This document shows, one piece after another, positions 41,021 to 48,678 of a stretch of DNA of 52,060 nt; positions within the stretch are counted from its first letter, which is position 1, and every line of letters begins with the position of its first letter. The notes below the pieces were generated by a model. That model saw only the letters and a program-made list of their open reading frames with translations. It made no database searches and was not told where the DNA came from. A program made the translations under genes and the position numbers. Origin of the DNA: Pelotomaculum sp. UBA1371 (GTDB lineage: Bacteria; Bacillota; Desulfotomaculia; Desulfotomaculales; Pelotomaculaceae); NCBI GenBank assembly GCA_002305915.1, contig DBRJ01000027.1, positions 84,446 to 136,505 on the forward strand, read 5' to 3'.

Positions 41021-41256
41021 AAAATGAGGAAGATATATAGAAATGATACCGCGGACGCCGCGCGAAAGGCCAGGTTGTTCCGGAAAAGCCCGTAGACCAG
41101 CGCTCCTAAAAATATGATCAGAGGGGGGTTAACGGTAAAACTCTTAACCTCACTGGTAATAATACTGTTGCCCCAGCTGTAGGTAACAGTCCACTTCATT
41201 GGCTCAAACCCGGCAGCAATAGCTAGCGCCACCGGTATAAGCATTATGACAATCAA
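41017..41256 (-). CDS. Small membrane protein, function unknown
   Basis: 79 residues with two hydrophobic segments (MIVIMLIPVALAIAAGFEP and LIIFLGALVYGLFRNNLAF..AVSFLYIFLIF). Start: TTG at 41256 with GTAGGAG six bases upstream. It overlaps the end of the convergent MFS gene by 4 bases. No family recognised. Confidence 0.5.
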   Translation of the reverse strand: MIVIMLIPVALAIAAGFEPMKWTVTYSWGNSIITSEVKSFTVNPPLIIFLGALVYGLFRNNLAFRAASAVSFLYIFLIF

Positions 41257-41387
41257 ACAATACTCCTACCCCTACCCTTCATCAATTCACCACCCCATAT
41301 CATGCAGTATTGAAATTCTACCAACACTTCCTTATTATTCATCGCTTCTCCAGGGCGTCAACAGCCCCGTCCCCCTTACCCCCCATA

Positions 41388-41540
41388 TCATCTTTTTTTG
41401 TTAATTGAAGTATTCGGTAATCCTGTACCGCGCCTGGTCACTTTCCAAATTGTCACCCGGCTCTCCTGCTACCTTATCAGCCTGCGACCGCGGGCATATT
41501 TCTAATAAATCTGCCACCCCTCCGGCCGTTGGCCGCGTGG
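41388..41540 (-). pseudogene. Rearranged remnant of the DUF4173 gene
   Basis: 41401-41486 is a diverged copy of 48679-48764 (the 3' end of the DUF4173 gene, including its stop). 41489-41534 is a copy of 49291-49339 (CTGCCACCCCTCCGGCCGTT shared). The roughly 0.5 kb between these two parts of the parent is missing. It is a partial, internally deleted duplicate with point changes, not a gene. Confidence 0.8.
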
Positions 41541-41666
41541 GTTTAATTAAGCCGCATTTTTTTTGCTTTTTACATTAATAATATTAAATTATCTTATCAA
41601 CCAAGACTAATCAATAAAAATATTAGATTGGCCAGATAAAGGGTTTTTATGTTCAGTGTCAAATCC

Positions 41667-41695
41667 TAATATAAGTTTGAGACCTTCTTATATTA
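41667..41695 (+). promoter_or_regulatory. Inverted repeat upstream of the double-cubane reductase gene
   Basis: TAATATAAG (41667-41675) and CTTATATTA (41687-41695) form a perfect 9-bp dyad with an 11-nt gap, about 40 bp before the ATG. It fits an operator near the transcription start. The cognate regulator is unknown. Confidence 0.55.
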
Positions 41696-41736
41696 CCAGT
41701 TGAGTGATTAATTAAACTAAAAGGAGAAATGCTGCT

Positions 41737-43014
41737 ATGGCTGATCATCGTAAGATGTGGGAGTCCCTTGGGCTGGACCTGGAGTCACACGACCAGTTAA
41801 TGAAGGTATTGCCGCCTACCTACGGCAGTGTTTACATGAGCCAGGAAAACAGGCCGGAGGGCATGGAGTATTTTGATTTTGTGGTCAGTGAGGTGCACGG
41901 CCAGCGCATTCAGGAGTTGCAGGACCACAAGGCTGCGGGCGGCAAAGTCATCGGCGCTTTTTGTGTTTACGTCCCCGAAGAAATTGTGCGCGCGGCCGGC
42001 GGGATCCAGGTAGGCCTGTGTTCAGGGGTGGAGATCGGTACAGCCCAGGCTGAAAAAGTGCTGCCCAGAAATATCTGCCCGCTGATTAAATCCTTCATGG
42101 GATTCAAGCTGGGCAAGGTCTGCCCGTATTTTGAGTCCTGCGATATGGTCGTGGGGGAAACGACATGCGATGGTAAAAAGAAAGCCTTTGAGATACTCAA
42201 CGACTTTGTGCCGGTGCATGTGATGGAGACACCCCAGATGAAGCGCGAAAAAGACAAAGCCCTGTGGCTGAGCGAGGTGCAAGACTTTCTGGCCGCGGTG
42301 GAAGAGTATACCGGCAATAAGGTTACAGCAGAGTCAATGCGTCAGGCGATCAAGGACACCAACGCCAAGCGGCGGGCGCTCTTGCGCTTAAATGAGCTGC
42401 GCCGGCATGACCCCGCCCCGATCAGCGGCAAGGACTGCCTCTTAATCGAGCAAATCTCCATGTATGACGATGTGCCCCGGTTTACCGCCCAGGTAAACGC
42501 CCTTTGCGACGAGCTTGAGGTCCGGGTGAAGGAAGGCAAGGGCGTTGCTGTAACCGGTGCGCCGCGTCTGATCCTTTCAGGCACCCCGATGGCCCTGCCG
42601 AACTGGAAGGTGCCCCATGTTATAGAAACCAGCGGCGCTGTGATCGTGGCCGAGGAAATGTGCACGGGGCTCCGCTATTTTGAGAACCTGGTGCCGGAAG
42701 AAGGGGAAACCCTGGAGCAAATGGTGGAGGCTATTGCCGGCCGCTACCTGGACATCAACTGCGCCTGCTTTACACCCAATGACGGCAGGATGGAAAGAAT
42801 AGTGAGTCTGGCCGGAGAAATGAAAGCGGATGGGGTGATCAACTGCACCCTGGCTTTCTGCGACCCCTATCTGGTGGAGGCCAACCGGGTGGGCAAGGCA
42901 CTCAAAGAGCACAAGATACCCCTTTTAAACCTGGAAACAGATTACGGGCAGGAAGATTCAGCACAAATTAAGACCAGGGTTGAAGCTTTCCTGGAGATGT
43001 TGGAAAATAGATAA
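41737..43014 (+). CDS. Double-cubane-cluster reductase (HgdB/FldC superfamily)
   Basis: 425 residues, related to the 2-hydroxyacyl-CoA dehydratase subunits. Conserved cysteines: FCVYVPEEIV, RNICPLIKSF, VCPYFESCDMVVGETTCDGK, AEEMCTGLRYFEN, and INCACFTPND. This single-gene form matches the double-cubane-cluster proteins (DCCP) described from Carboxydothermus, which carry a linked [8Fe-9S] cluster and reduce small molecules such as acetylene. They need an ATP-driven activator (DCCPR/HgdC-like), which is not in this window. Start: ATG at 41737 after AAGGAGAAATGCTGCT. A diverged copy of its 5' end lies at 44279. Confidence 0.85.
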   Translation: MADHRKMWESLGLDLESHDQLMKVLPPTYGSVYMSQENRPEGMEYFDFVVSEVHGQRIQELQDHKAAGGKVIGAFCVYVPEEIVRAAGGIQVGLCSGVEIGTAQAEKVLPRNICPLIKSFMGFKLGKVCPYFESCDMVVGETTCDGKKKAFEILNDFVPVHVMETPQMKREKDKALWLSEVQDFLAAVEEYTGNKVTAESMRQAIKDTNAKRRALLRLNELRRHDPAPISGKDCLLIEQISMYDDVPRFTAQVNALCDELEVRVKEGKGVAVTGAPRLILSGTPMALPNWKVPHVIETSGAVIVAEEMCTGLRYFENLVPEEGETLEQMVEAIAGRYLDINCACFTPNDGRMERIVSLAGEMKADGVINCTLAFCDPYLVEANRVGKALKEHKIPLLNLETDYGQEDSAQIKTRVEAFLEMLENR

Positions 43015-43092
43015 GTGAGGCACTCTAAAAGAATAGCCGGGTGTTTAATATAAATGTAATACAAATATTAATTGACTTACCAGGAGGAAGTT

Positions 43093-44217
43093 ATGAAAAA
43101 AAGAGGGTTTATTTTAATTGCAGCTGTGTTGTTCGTTTTACTGTTAGGGGCAGCGCCTATCCTAGCCGCAACTTCTTTTCCGATCTATCTGGATGGAAAA
43201 CAGTTAACTGTCGATAGCGTTACCGAAGATGGCATAACAACTATTAAGCTGCGCCAGTTTGCAGAAACTCTTGGCTTTGATGTGGATTTCAAGGACGGGA
43301 AGATCCTTTTGACTTCTAACAAGAAGGAGGAGCCCAAAGAAAGCTTAAAGATCACTACACTAGCTGAAAATAAGAACGATGATCACCCACATTTGATGAA
43401 TGAATTCGGTTTTTCGGCATATATCGAATATGGTGATGATCGAATCATCTTTGATACTTCTAAAGAGGGCGGCTTTCTAACTAATGCGAAAACACTTAAC
43501 ATTGACTTGGGCAAAGCGGATGCCCTGGTCTTAAGCCATGCTCACTATGACCACTGTGGAGGTGTCATACCTTACTTTAACGCTTATGATCCTTCCGGCA
43601 AAATTCTCTATGTCAAGGACTGTTTCTTTGATTTAGCTGACAATAAATATTACCACGATCCCATTGGTCAAAAATTCGACTTTACGGATGGTACTCCTGG
43701 TTACTTCCCGGTAGGAATTAACTTTAGCAAGGCGGATTTAAAAGCAAAAAATGTGACGGTGGAATACATCAATGCCGACCGCATGCGCATTGGGAAAAAT
43801 GTAACATTATATGGTAACTTCCACTTGAGTTCGAATGATGAAATGGCGCCGAATATGCTTGTGAAAGACAATGGCCAATACAAATTAGATGATTTCGATG
43901 AAGAAGTTGCCCTGGCCATTGATACCAACAAGGGATTGGTGATTGTATCCGGATGCTCCCACACCGGTATTCTGAATATCGTGAATAGCATTCAAGAGAG
44001 GAGCGGCAAAAAGGTCTATGCGGTCATCGGCGGTTTCCATCTACTGGATGCTTCGGAAGAAAAAATTCAAAGCACCATCGATAGATTTAAAGAACTTGGT
44101 GTAGAAGAAATCGGCCTATCCCACTGCACCGGTCCGAAAGCAACCCAGATGTTCCAAGAACAAATGCCGGATCGGGTTTTTATCAATGAGACAGGCAGCA
44201 TTTTCGAAGTAAAATAG
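43093..44217 (+). CDS. Secreted MBL-fold metallo-hydrolase with stalk domain
   Basis: 374 residues: signal peptide (about 1-25, ending PILA), a short stalk-like segment (SFPIYLDGKQLTVDSV..LRQFAETLGFDVDF), then a metallo-beta-lactamase domain. The latter has SHAHYDHCGG (metal ligands), VIVSGCSHTGILNIV, VYAVIGGFHLLD and GLSHCTGPKATQMF. The MBL part resembles the family annotated as 7,8-dihydropterin-6-methyl-4-(beta-D-ribofuranosyl)aminobenzene-5'-phosphate synthase (MJ0937 type). Its export makes another substrate likely. ATG at 43093 follows AGGAGGAAGTT. It lies 78 bp after the reductase gene on the same strand. Confidence 0.85.
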   Translation: MKKRGFILIAAVLFVLLLGAAPILAATSFPIYLDGKQLTVDSVTEDGITTIKLRQFAETLGFDVDFKDGKILLTSNKKEEPKESLKITTLAENKNDDHPHLMNEFGFSAYIEYGDDRIIFDTSKEGGFLTNAKTLNIDLGKADALVLSHAHYDHCGGVIPYFNAYDPSGKILYVKDCFFDLADNKYYHDPIGQKFDFTDGTPGYFPVGINFSKADLKAKNVTVEYINADRMRIGKNVTLYGNFHLSSNDEMAPNMLVKDNGQYKLDDFDEEVALAIDTNKGLVIVSGCSHTGILNIVNSIQERSGKKVYAVIGGFHLLDASEEKIQSTIDRFKELGVEEIGLSHCTGPKATQMFQEQMPDRVFINETGSIFEVK

Positions 44218-44245
44218 GGGGACGCGGGGGACAGGTACCTCTTCC
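44213..44245. repeat. Partial REP-like unit
   Basis: GGGGGACAGGTACCTCTTCCC directly after the MBL gene stop resembles the GGGACAG..TACCTGTCCC units near 36.05 kb. Only part of the palindrome is intact. Confidence 0.4.
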
Positions 44246-44278
44246 CACCTGGAAAGCAATACAGATATAAGTGGTTTT

Positions 44279-44414
44279 TGCTATAGCTAATTACCGTAAG
44301 ATGTGGGAATCCCTGGACTGGATCTGGATTCACACGACAGTTGATGAACCAATTGCCGGCTACCTGTGGTAGTGTTTACCTGAGCCGGGAAGCCGGAGGG
44401 TATGGAATTACCTT
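44279..44414 (+). pseudogene. Remnant copy of the reductase gene 5' end
   Basis: TGCTATAGCTAATTACCGTAAGATGTGGGA matches, with changes, the start of the reductase gene at 41733 (there the start codon is ATG, here ATA). Similarity continues through CAGTGTTTACATGAGCC-type text (here TAGTGTTTACCTGAGCC) to GCCGGAGGGTATGGA, about 135 bp. Several small indels break the frame. It is a decayed duplicate between the MBL gene and pstS. Confidence 0.85.
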
Positions 44415-44474
44415 AATTACTGATGTTAAAAAAAGAAAATAATTCAGTAGGGAGAAACCTGGGAGGTGCCACAA

Positions 44475-45380
44475 ATGAAAATAAGCAAATACGTAACAGT
44501 CGTTTTCTTGCTTCTATCATTTATGTTAGTGTCAGGATGTGGGCAGCAAGCAAACACTACTGATCAGGCCACAGCAAAGGATCAATCGATTAAAATAGGA
44601 GGCTCCAGCACCCTGGCGCCTACTGTCGCCAAAATTGCCGACGATTTCACGGAAAAGTATAAAACCTGGAACAAGGTTGACGCCAGTTTGCCTGAGGAGC
44701 AGATTGTTATTTTTGTATCAACCGGCGGTTCCGGTTTTGGTGTTAAGGCGGCTACCGAAGGTACTGTGGATATCGGTATGACTGCGCGGGATATAAAAGA
44801 TAGCGAAAAAGAAAAAATGCCCAACGGGACCATTTATAGGCTGGGCACAGATGCCCTGACCATAGCCGTTAATCCCAAAAATCCGGTGCTTCAGGTCAAG
44901 CCTGATGTCACGACGGAAGAAGTCAAAAAAATCTTTGCCGGTGAAATAAGCACGTGGAAGCAGCTTGATGAGAGGCTGCCGGATCGCCCTATTATTGTCG
45001 CTGTCAGAGACTTGGGCGGTGGAGCAAGCCAGGTATTTGACGAGTTAGTAATGAAGGGAACGCCTATCGCCAAGGAGGCCCTCCAAATTCCTTCAATGGG
45101 CGCCCTTGCTGCCAAGGTAATGGAAAATGCGGACGCAATCGGCTATGTTTCCACCGGGATGGTAGCACAGAACGAAGGTAAAATTAGCGTGCTCAGTGTT
45201 GAGGGTATTGCTCCGACTGCGGAAAACATAAGCAGCGGAAAATACAAGATCGCCCGCCCGCTTTTGATATTCACAAAGGAGGAGCCCAAGGGGCAGCTGA
45301 AGTTCTTTATAGACTACCTGATGTCCGAGAAGGGGCGCCAGGTGGTGGAAGAGATGGGCTTCATCCCTGCCGCCAATTAG
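44475..45380 (+). CDS. pstS: Phosphate ABC transporter binding lipoprotein
   Basis: 301 residues. Lipobox LVSGCG (Cys near residue 18). The mature protein has the PstS features GGSSTLAPTVAKIADDF (phosphate-binding Ser/Thr loop), STGGSGFGVKAATEGTVDIGM, and ITEEVKKIFAGEIS-like text. ATG at 44475 follows GGGAGGTGCCACAA; a GTG at 44466 is too close to the ribosome binding site. It captures phosphate outside the cell for PstCAB. A strong terminator between pstS and pstC should give more binding protein than permease. Confidence 0.92.
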   Translation: MKISKYVTVVFLLLSFMLVSGCGQQANTTDQATAKDQSIKIGGSSTLAPTVAKIADDFTEKYKTWNKVDASLPEEQIVIFVSTGGSGFGVKAATEGTVDIGMTARDIKDSEKEKMPNGTIYRLGTDALTIAVNPKNPVLQVKPDVTTEEVKKIFAGEISTWKQLDERLPDRPIIVAVRDLGGGASQVFDELVMKGTPIAKEALQIPSMGALAAKVMENADAIGYVSTGMVAQNEGKISVLSVEGIAPTAENISSGKYKIARPLLIFTKEEPKGQLKFFIDYLMSEKGRQVVEEMGFIPAAN

Positions 45381-45410
45381 CAATCTGACGGCGCCGCAAC
45401 AAAAAAAACA

Positions 45411-45454
45411 AAAAAACTGTGGGTAGTTGGGTATTTGACTACCCACAGTTTTTT
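45411..45454 (+). terminator. Attenuating terminator between pstS and pstC
   Basis: AACTGTGGGTAGT (45415-45427) pairs with ACTACCCACAGTT (45438-45450); flanking A and T runs lengthen the stem to about 17 bp and supply the T-tail. It lies inside the operon, so partial read-through sets the ratio of PstS to PstCAB. Confidence 0.85.
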
Positions 45455-45467
45455 GTGGGTTGGTGTT

Positions 45468-46364
45468 ATGCGAAGTTTAAAGAAGAGCAAGCCAATGGCA
45501 GATACTCTGGCAAGGTTTACTAGCCTGGTGGTGTCGGCCTGTGCCACCATCCTGCTGCTGGCGATTGTTGTTTTTATCGCCAGGGAAAGCTGGCCGGTAT
45601 GGTCTTCCTTTGGATTAAAGATAATTACCGGGACTGATTGGAGTCCTCTTGCCAGCCCCCCGCAGTTGGGCCTGGGGACGATGGTTCTCAGCACCCTTTG
45701 GGTAGCTCTTGGGGCGATGTTTATTGCTGCGCCCCTGGGATTTAGCGGGGCGGTTTTTTTAGCGGAGTTTGCCCCCGCCTGGCTTGCCGGGGTTATTAGG
45801 CCGGTCTTGAACATCCTCACCGGTATTCCCTCGGTGGTGTATGGTTTTGTCGGGGCAACGGTTTTAGTCAAGTGGTTTGAGGTTTCTTTTGATATGGCCA
45901 GCGGCGAGTCGCTGTTTTGTGCTTCACTGGTCCTGACCGTGATGGTTTTACCGTATATTGTAACCACCTCCGAGGCTGCAATTCGTTCCATTCCTGCAGA
46001 ATACAGGCAGGCGGCTCTAGCACTCGGCGCGTCCAGGCCGTATGTAGCGCTGCGGGTGCTGCTGCCTTTAGCTAAAAAAGGCTTGCTGGGAGCCCTGATC
46101 CTGGGTTTTGGCCGGGCGGCCGGAGAAACAATGGCGGTTTTAATGCTGGCGGGAAACACCTTGCATTTGCCAACATCCTGGTTTAGCAAGGGGGAACCCC
46201 TATCCGCCCTGATTGCCCTGGAACTGGGCACCTCGGAAGCCGGCAGTCCGCATTACCAGGCTCTATTTGCTGCCGGACTGGTTTTACTCATCATTCTCTT
46301 TATAATCAACCTCGTTTTAACGGTTATAAGAAAAGATTATGGCAGGGTAGTGAGGAAAAATTGA
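45468..46364 (+). CDS. pstC: Phosphate ABC transporter permease PstC
   Basis: 298 residues with six membrane helices. The coupling region has AIRSIPAEYRQAALALGASR and the permease signature GFGRAAGETMAVLMLAGN. ATG at 45468 is used; an upstream ATG at 45435 lies inside the terminator. Its TGA overlaps the TTG of pstA. Confidence 0.9.
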   Translation: MRSLKKSKPMADTLARFTSLVVSACATILLLAIVVFIARESWPVWSSFGLKIITGTDWSPLASPPQLGLGTMVLSTLWVALGAMFIAAPLGFSGAVFLAEFAPAWLAGVIRPVLNILTGIPSVVYGFVGATVLVKWFEVSFDMASGESLFCASLVLTVMVLPYIVTTSEAAIRSIPAEYRQAALALGASRPYVALRVLLPLAKKGLLGALILGFGRAAGETMAVLMLAGNTLHLPTSWFSKGEPLSALIALELGTSEAGSPHYQALFAAGLVLLIILFIINLVLTVIRKDYGRVVRKN

Positions 46365-47203
46365 TTTCACGAAGCTTTAAGGACAGGTTTTTACTGGCAA
46401 CGTTCTGGAGCGCCGGCCTGGCCATACTGCTGGTCTTAACCGGAATTATTGGTTACCTTCTTCTGCGTGGCGGCTCCTCATTGACAGTTGAGTTTTTAAC
46501 CACTGCACCCAGGGGTTTGCCACTTGGTACCAGTGGAGGGGTTTTGCCAGCAATTAAAGGCACTCTCTTGCTTGTTTTAATCGCTGTTCTTGCGGCCGCT
46601 GTGCCCGGCTTGATCACAGCAATCTACCTGTCCGAATACGGGGAGTCTTCAAAATTTACAACCCTTGTCAATATAACCATTCAGTGTATGGCCGGGATTC
46701 CTTCGATCGTTACCGGACTCTTCGGCTATGCCTTTTTTGTGGTCTATTTGGGTTTTGGATTTTCCTTGCTGGCCGGCGGCCTGTCTTTGGGGATCATGAT
46801 TTTCCCGGTCATCGTGCTTACTGCAAGGGATGCGCTGCTGGCTGTAAATGAGCAGTACCGTCTGACCGGCGCTGCGCTGGGTGTTTCCCGCTGGTACATG
46901 CTGCACCGGGTCATTATCCCTCAGGCGGCGCCGGCCATATTAAGCGGCATTTTATTGGCAATGGGTTACGCTGCCGGGGCCACAGCTCCGATCATGGTAA
47001 CTGCGGCCGTTATTTCTGCCGGGATGAGCGGAGGCTTAATGGAGCCGGTTATGGCTCTGCCCTACCATTTGTATATCTTATTCAGCCAGCATATTTCTAT
47101 GGAGAAAGCCTATGGCACAGCTCTATTGCTGGTGCTGTTGCTCCTGTTTTTAAACATCACCGCGTTATTGCTCAAGGGGCGGCAGGGAAAAGGAGGTTAC
47201 TGA
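46361..47203 (+). CDS. pstA: Phosphate ABC transporter permease PstA
   Basis: 280 residues with about six membrane helices. It has the region ITIQCMAGIPSIVTGLFGYA, the coupling motif LTARDALLAVNEQYRLTGAALG, and GILLAMGYAAGATAPIMVTA (a degenerate version of the usual GETAP motif, here GATAP). TTG at 46361 follows GTGAGGAAAAA and overlaps the pstC stop. Works with PstC as the membrane channel. The E-to-A change in the GETAP motif is worth noting. Confidence 0.88.
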   Translation: MISRSFKDRFLLATFWSAGLAILLVLTGIIGYLLLRGGSSLTVEFLTTAPRGLPLGTSGGVLPAIKGTLLLVLIAVLAAAVPGLITAIYLSEYGESSKFTTLVNITIQCMAGIPSIVTGLFGYAFFVVYLGFGFSLLAGGLSLGIMIFPVIVLTARDALLAVNEQYRLTGAALGVSRWYMLHRVIIPQAAPAILSGILLAMGYAAGATAPIMVTAAVISAGMSGGLMEPVMALPYHLYILFSQHISMEKAYGTALLLVLLLLFLNITALLLKGRQGKGGY

Positions 47204-47204
47204 T

Positions 47205-47951
47205 ATGTCTATCCAGGTTAAGAACTGGAGTGTGTTTTTCGAAAAATACCCTGTCTTGCATAATATTGACCTGGAGTTCAATGGACAGGGGATTTTTGCC
47301 GTTATTGGACCATCCGGTTGCGGCAAAACAACGCTCTTAAAAAGTATTAACAGGACGGCTGAGTTGGATCGTGGTTTTAATTGCAGCGGTAAGATTTTGC
47401 TCAATGGTGAGGACATTTATCAAAAAAACGATGCAGCCTCAATCCGCCGCAGAGTTGGCATGGTATTCCAAACTCCTGTGGCCCTGCCCATGAGCGTGCG
47501 GGAAAATGTTCTTTTTGGGCCGCGGTATTATGGTGAAAAGAATAAGCGGAAGTTGCGTGATATATGTGAACGCAGCTTGAAACAGGCCGGTCTCTGGGAG
47601 GAAGTAAAGGACAAATTGGAGCACCCTGCCGGGGAGCTATCCGGCGGGCAAAAACAGAGACTGGCCATTGCCCGGGCACTGGCTGTAGAACCGGAGGTCT
47701 TATTGCTTGATGAGCCATGTTCCAGTCTGGATCCCGCCTCCACAATGCTGATCGAGCGACTCCTTACTCAATTGTCGGGTACGCTGTCCATTGTTCTGGT
47801 GACCCATAACTTATTTCAGGCTAAAAGGGTTGCTCACCAGACGTTACTGATGATGGCCGGCCAGGTAGTGGAATACGGTCCAACCGGGCAGCTTTTTTCA
47901 AAACCGGTAAGGCAGGAAACCGCTGATTTTATTTCCGGCTTAACCTGGTAG
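47205..47951 (+). CDS. pstB: Phosphate ABC transporter ATPase PstB
   Basis: 248 residues. Walker A GPSGCGKTTLL, signature LSGGQKQRLAIARALA, Walker B LLLDEPCSSLDPAS, switch His LVTHNLFQA. Family-typical FQTPVALPMSVRENVLFGPR. ATG two bases after the pstA stop, with AAAGGAGGTTAC as ribosome binding site. Ends the pstSCAB operon; no phoU follows in the window. Confidence 0.92.
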   Translation: MSIQVKNWSVFFEKYPVLHNIDLEFNGQGIFAVIGPSGCGKTTLLKSINRTAELDRGFNCSGKILLNGEDIYQKNDAASIRRRVGMVFQTPVALPMSVRENVLFGPRYYGEKNKRKLRDICERSLKQAGLWEEVKDKLEHPAGELSGGQKQRLAIARALAVEPEVLLLDEPCSSLDPASTMLIERLLTQLSGTLSIVLVTHNLFQAKRVAHQTLLMMAGQVVEYGPTGQLFSKPVRQETADFISGLTW

Positions 47952-48189
47952 AGCAGAGTTTGTTTAATAAACTAACCCGGACTGTACAGTCAATACTGCC
48001 AGGGTAACCAGTCCGGCTATGTCACAATGTTTCATAAATATATTAAATTAATCAGGATTAGACTGCGGGAGGTAAGTCGTAATATTTGCAGGCGGTATTC
48101 CTATTCCAACTCCTAAAGACCATTATAAATAGACAAACTATATATTTCAAATAAATTAATTTAATGCATAATTAAAGCCGAAAAAAGAA
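47952..48189 (+). other. Intergenic region after pstB
   Basis: CCGGACTG and CAGTCCGG (about 47980-48019) can pair around a long loop and may end the pst transcript, but no T-run follows. The rest is AT-rich without recognisable features, up to the RNA candidate at 48190. Confidence 0.35.
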
Positions 48190-48253
48190 AAGCTATAACT
48201 GAGTGATCAGGGGAACCAGCCAACAGTTTTTAAGGTGTCTGGTTGCATAGCTT
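48190..48253 (+). ncRNA. Candidate structured RNA (three-way junction)
   Basis: Three perfect stems form a compact junction: P1 AAGCTAT (48190-48196) with ATAGCTT (48247-48253); P2 CTGA-GTGA-TCAG (48199-48210) with a GNRA-type loop; P3 AACCAG (48214-48219) with CTGGTT (48239-48244), which can continue as ACA/TGT after a CCA bulge. It lies about 70 nt before the start of a molbindin-like pseudogene. I cannot match it to a known riboswitch. Its status as a real RNA rests only on this pairing. Confidence 0.35.
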
Positions 48254-48320
48254 GCCCTTGATAGTCTTATAAGAACCGAAGCACAAACTTCTAAACTAAT
48301 GTTTATGGGAGGTGGATTTT

Positions 48321-48542
48321 TTGGAAGCCGGCGTACGGAATAATGTTTATGGCGAGATTGAGGAAATCAAAAGGGATAATGTTATGGCTCAGGTGACCAT
48401 GTGAGTTGGCGGGTGAACGGATAACGCAATCCGGCTCACGTCCGTGATGACGGGAGACAGTCTGGAAGAAGCAAAATTTTCAAAAGGCGACAAAGTAAGT
48501 GCATTAGTAAAAGCTATTAATGTAGTTCTTGTTAAGAATTAA
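48321..48542 (+). pseudogene. Molbindin (Mop/TOBE) gene with two in-frame TGA codons
   Basis: From TTG 48321 (GGGAGGTG upstream) the frame reads MEAGVRNNVYGEIEEIKRDN, VMAQVTM, stop TGA, VGG, stop TGA, then TDNAIRLTSVMTGDSLEEAK, FSKGDKVSALVKAINVVLVK and TAA at 48542. This is a 70-residue molbindin, which stores molybdate or tungstate as an oligomer. The parts on both sides of the stops are intact and in one frame. The first TGA stands where related proteins have an acidic or other residue before VGG. Two TGA codons make a working product unlikely. Confidence 0.75.
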
Positions 48543-48553
48543 AATATTTTAGA

Positions 48554-48585
48554 AGAAAAGAGCTTTTTAGGCTCTTTTCTTTTTG
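48554..48585 (+). terminator. Terminator after the molbindin pseudogene
   Basis: AGAAAAGAGC (48554-48563) pairs with GCTCTTTTCT (48571-48580), followed by TTTT. It shows the locus was once a complete transcription unit. Confidence 0.85.
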
Positions 48586-48678
48586 GGTTTCAGTTTTATT
48601 CTGCCGTTAACAGGCTCATGCCGGCTAAACCTGTCCTGAGCTGATTTTAGTTGAGTGTCAGGGTAAATGTTATCTTTG

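Noticed and set aside
48190..48253. tRNA-like gene from the 7-bp closing stem and 4-bp second stem
   Set aside because: The second loop has only 4 nt and there is no T-arm or anticodon arm.
48321..48542. TGA codons in the molbindin frame as selenocysteine
   Set aside because: Two TGA close together at non-Cys positions and no SECIS-like hairpin just downstream; mutation is simpler.
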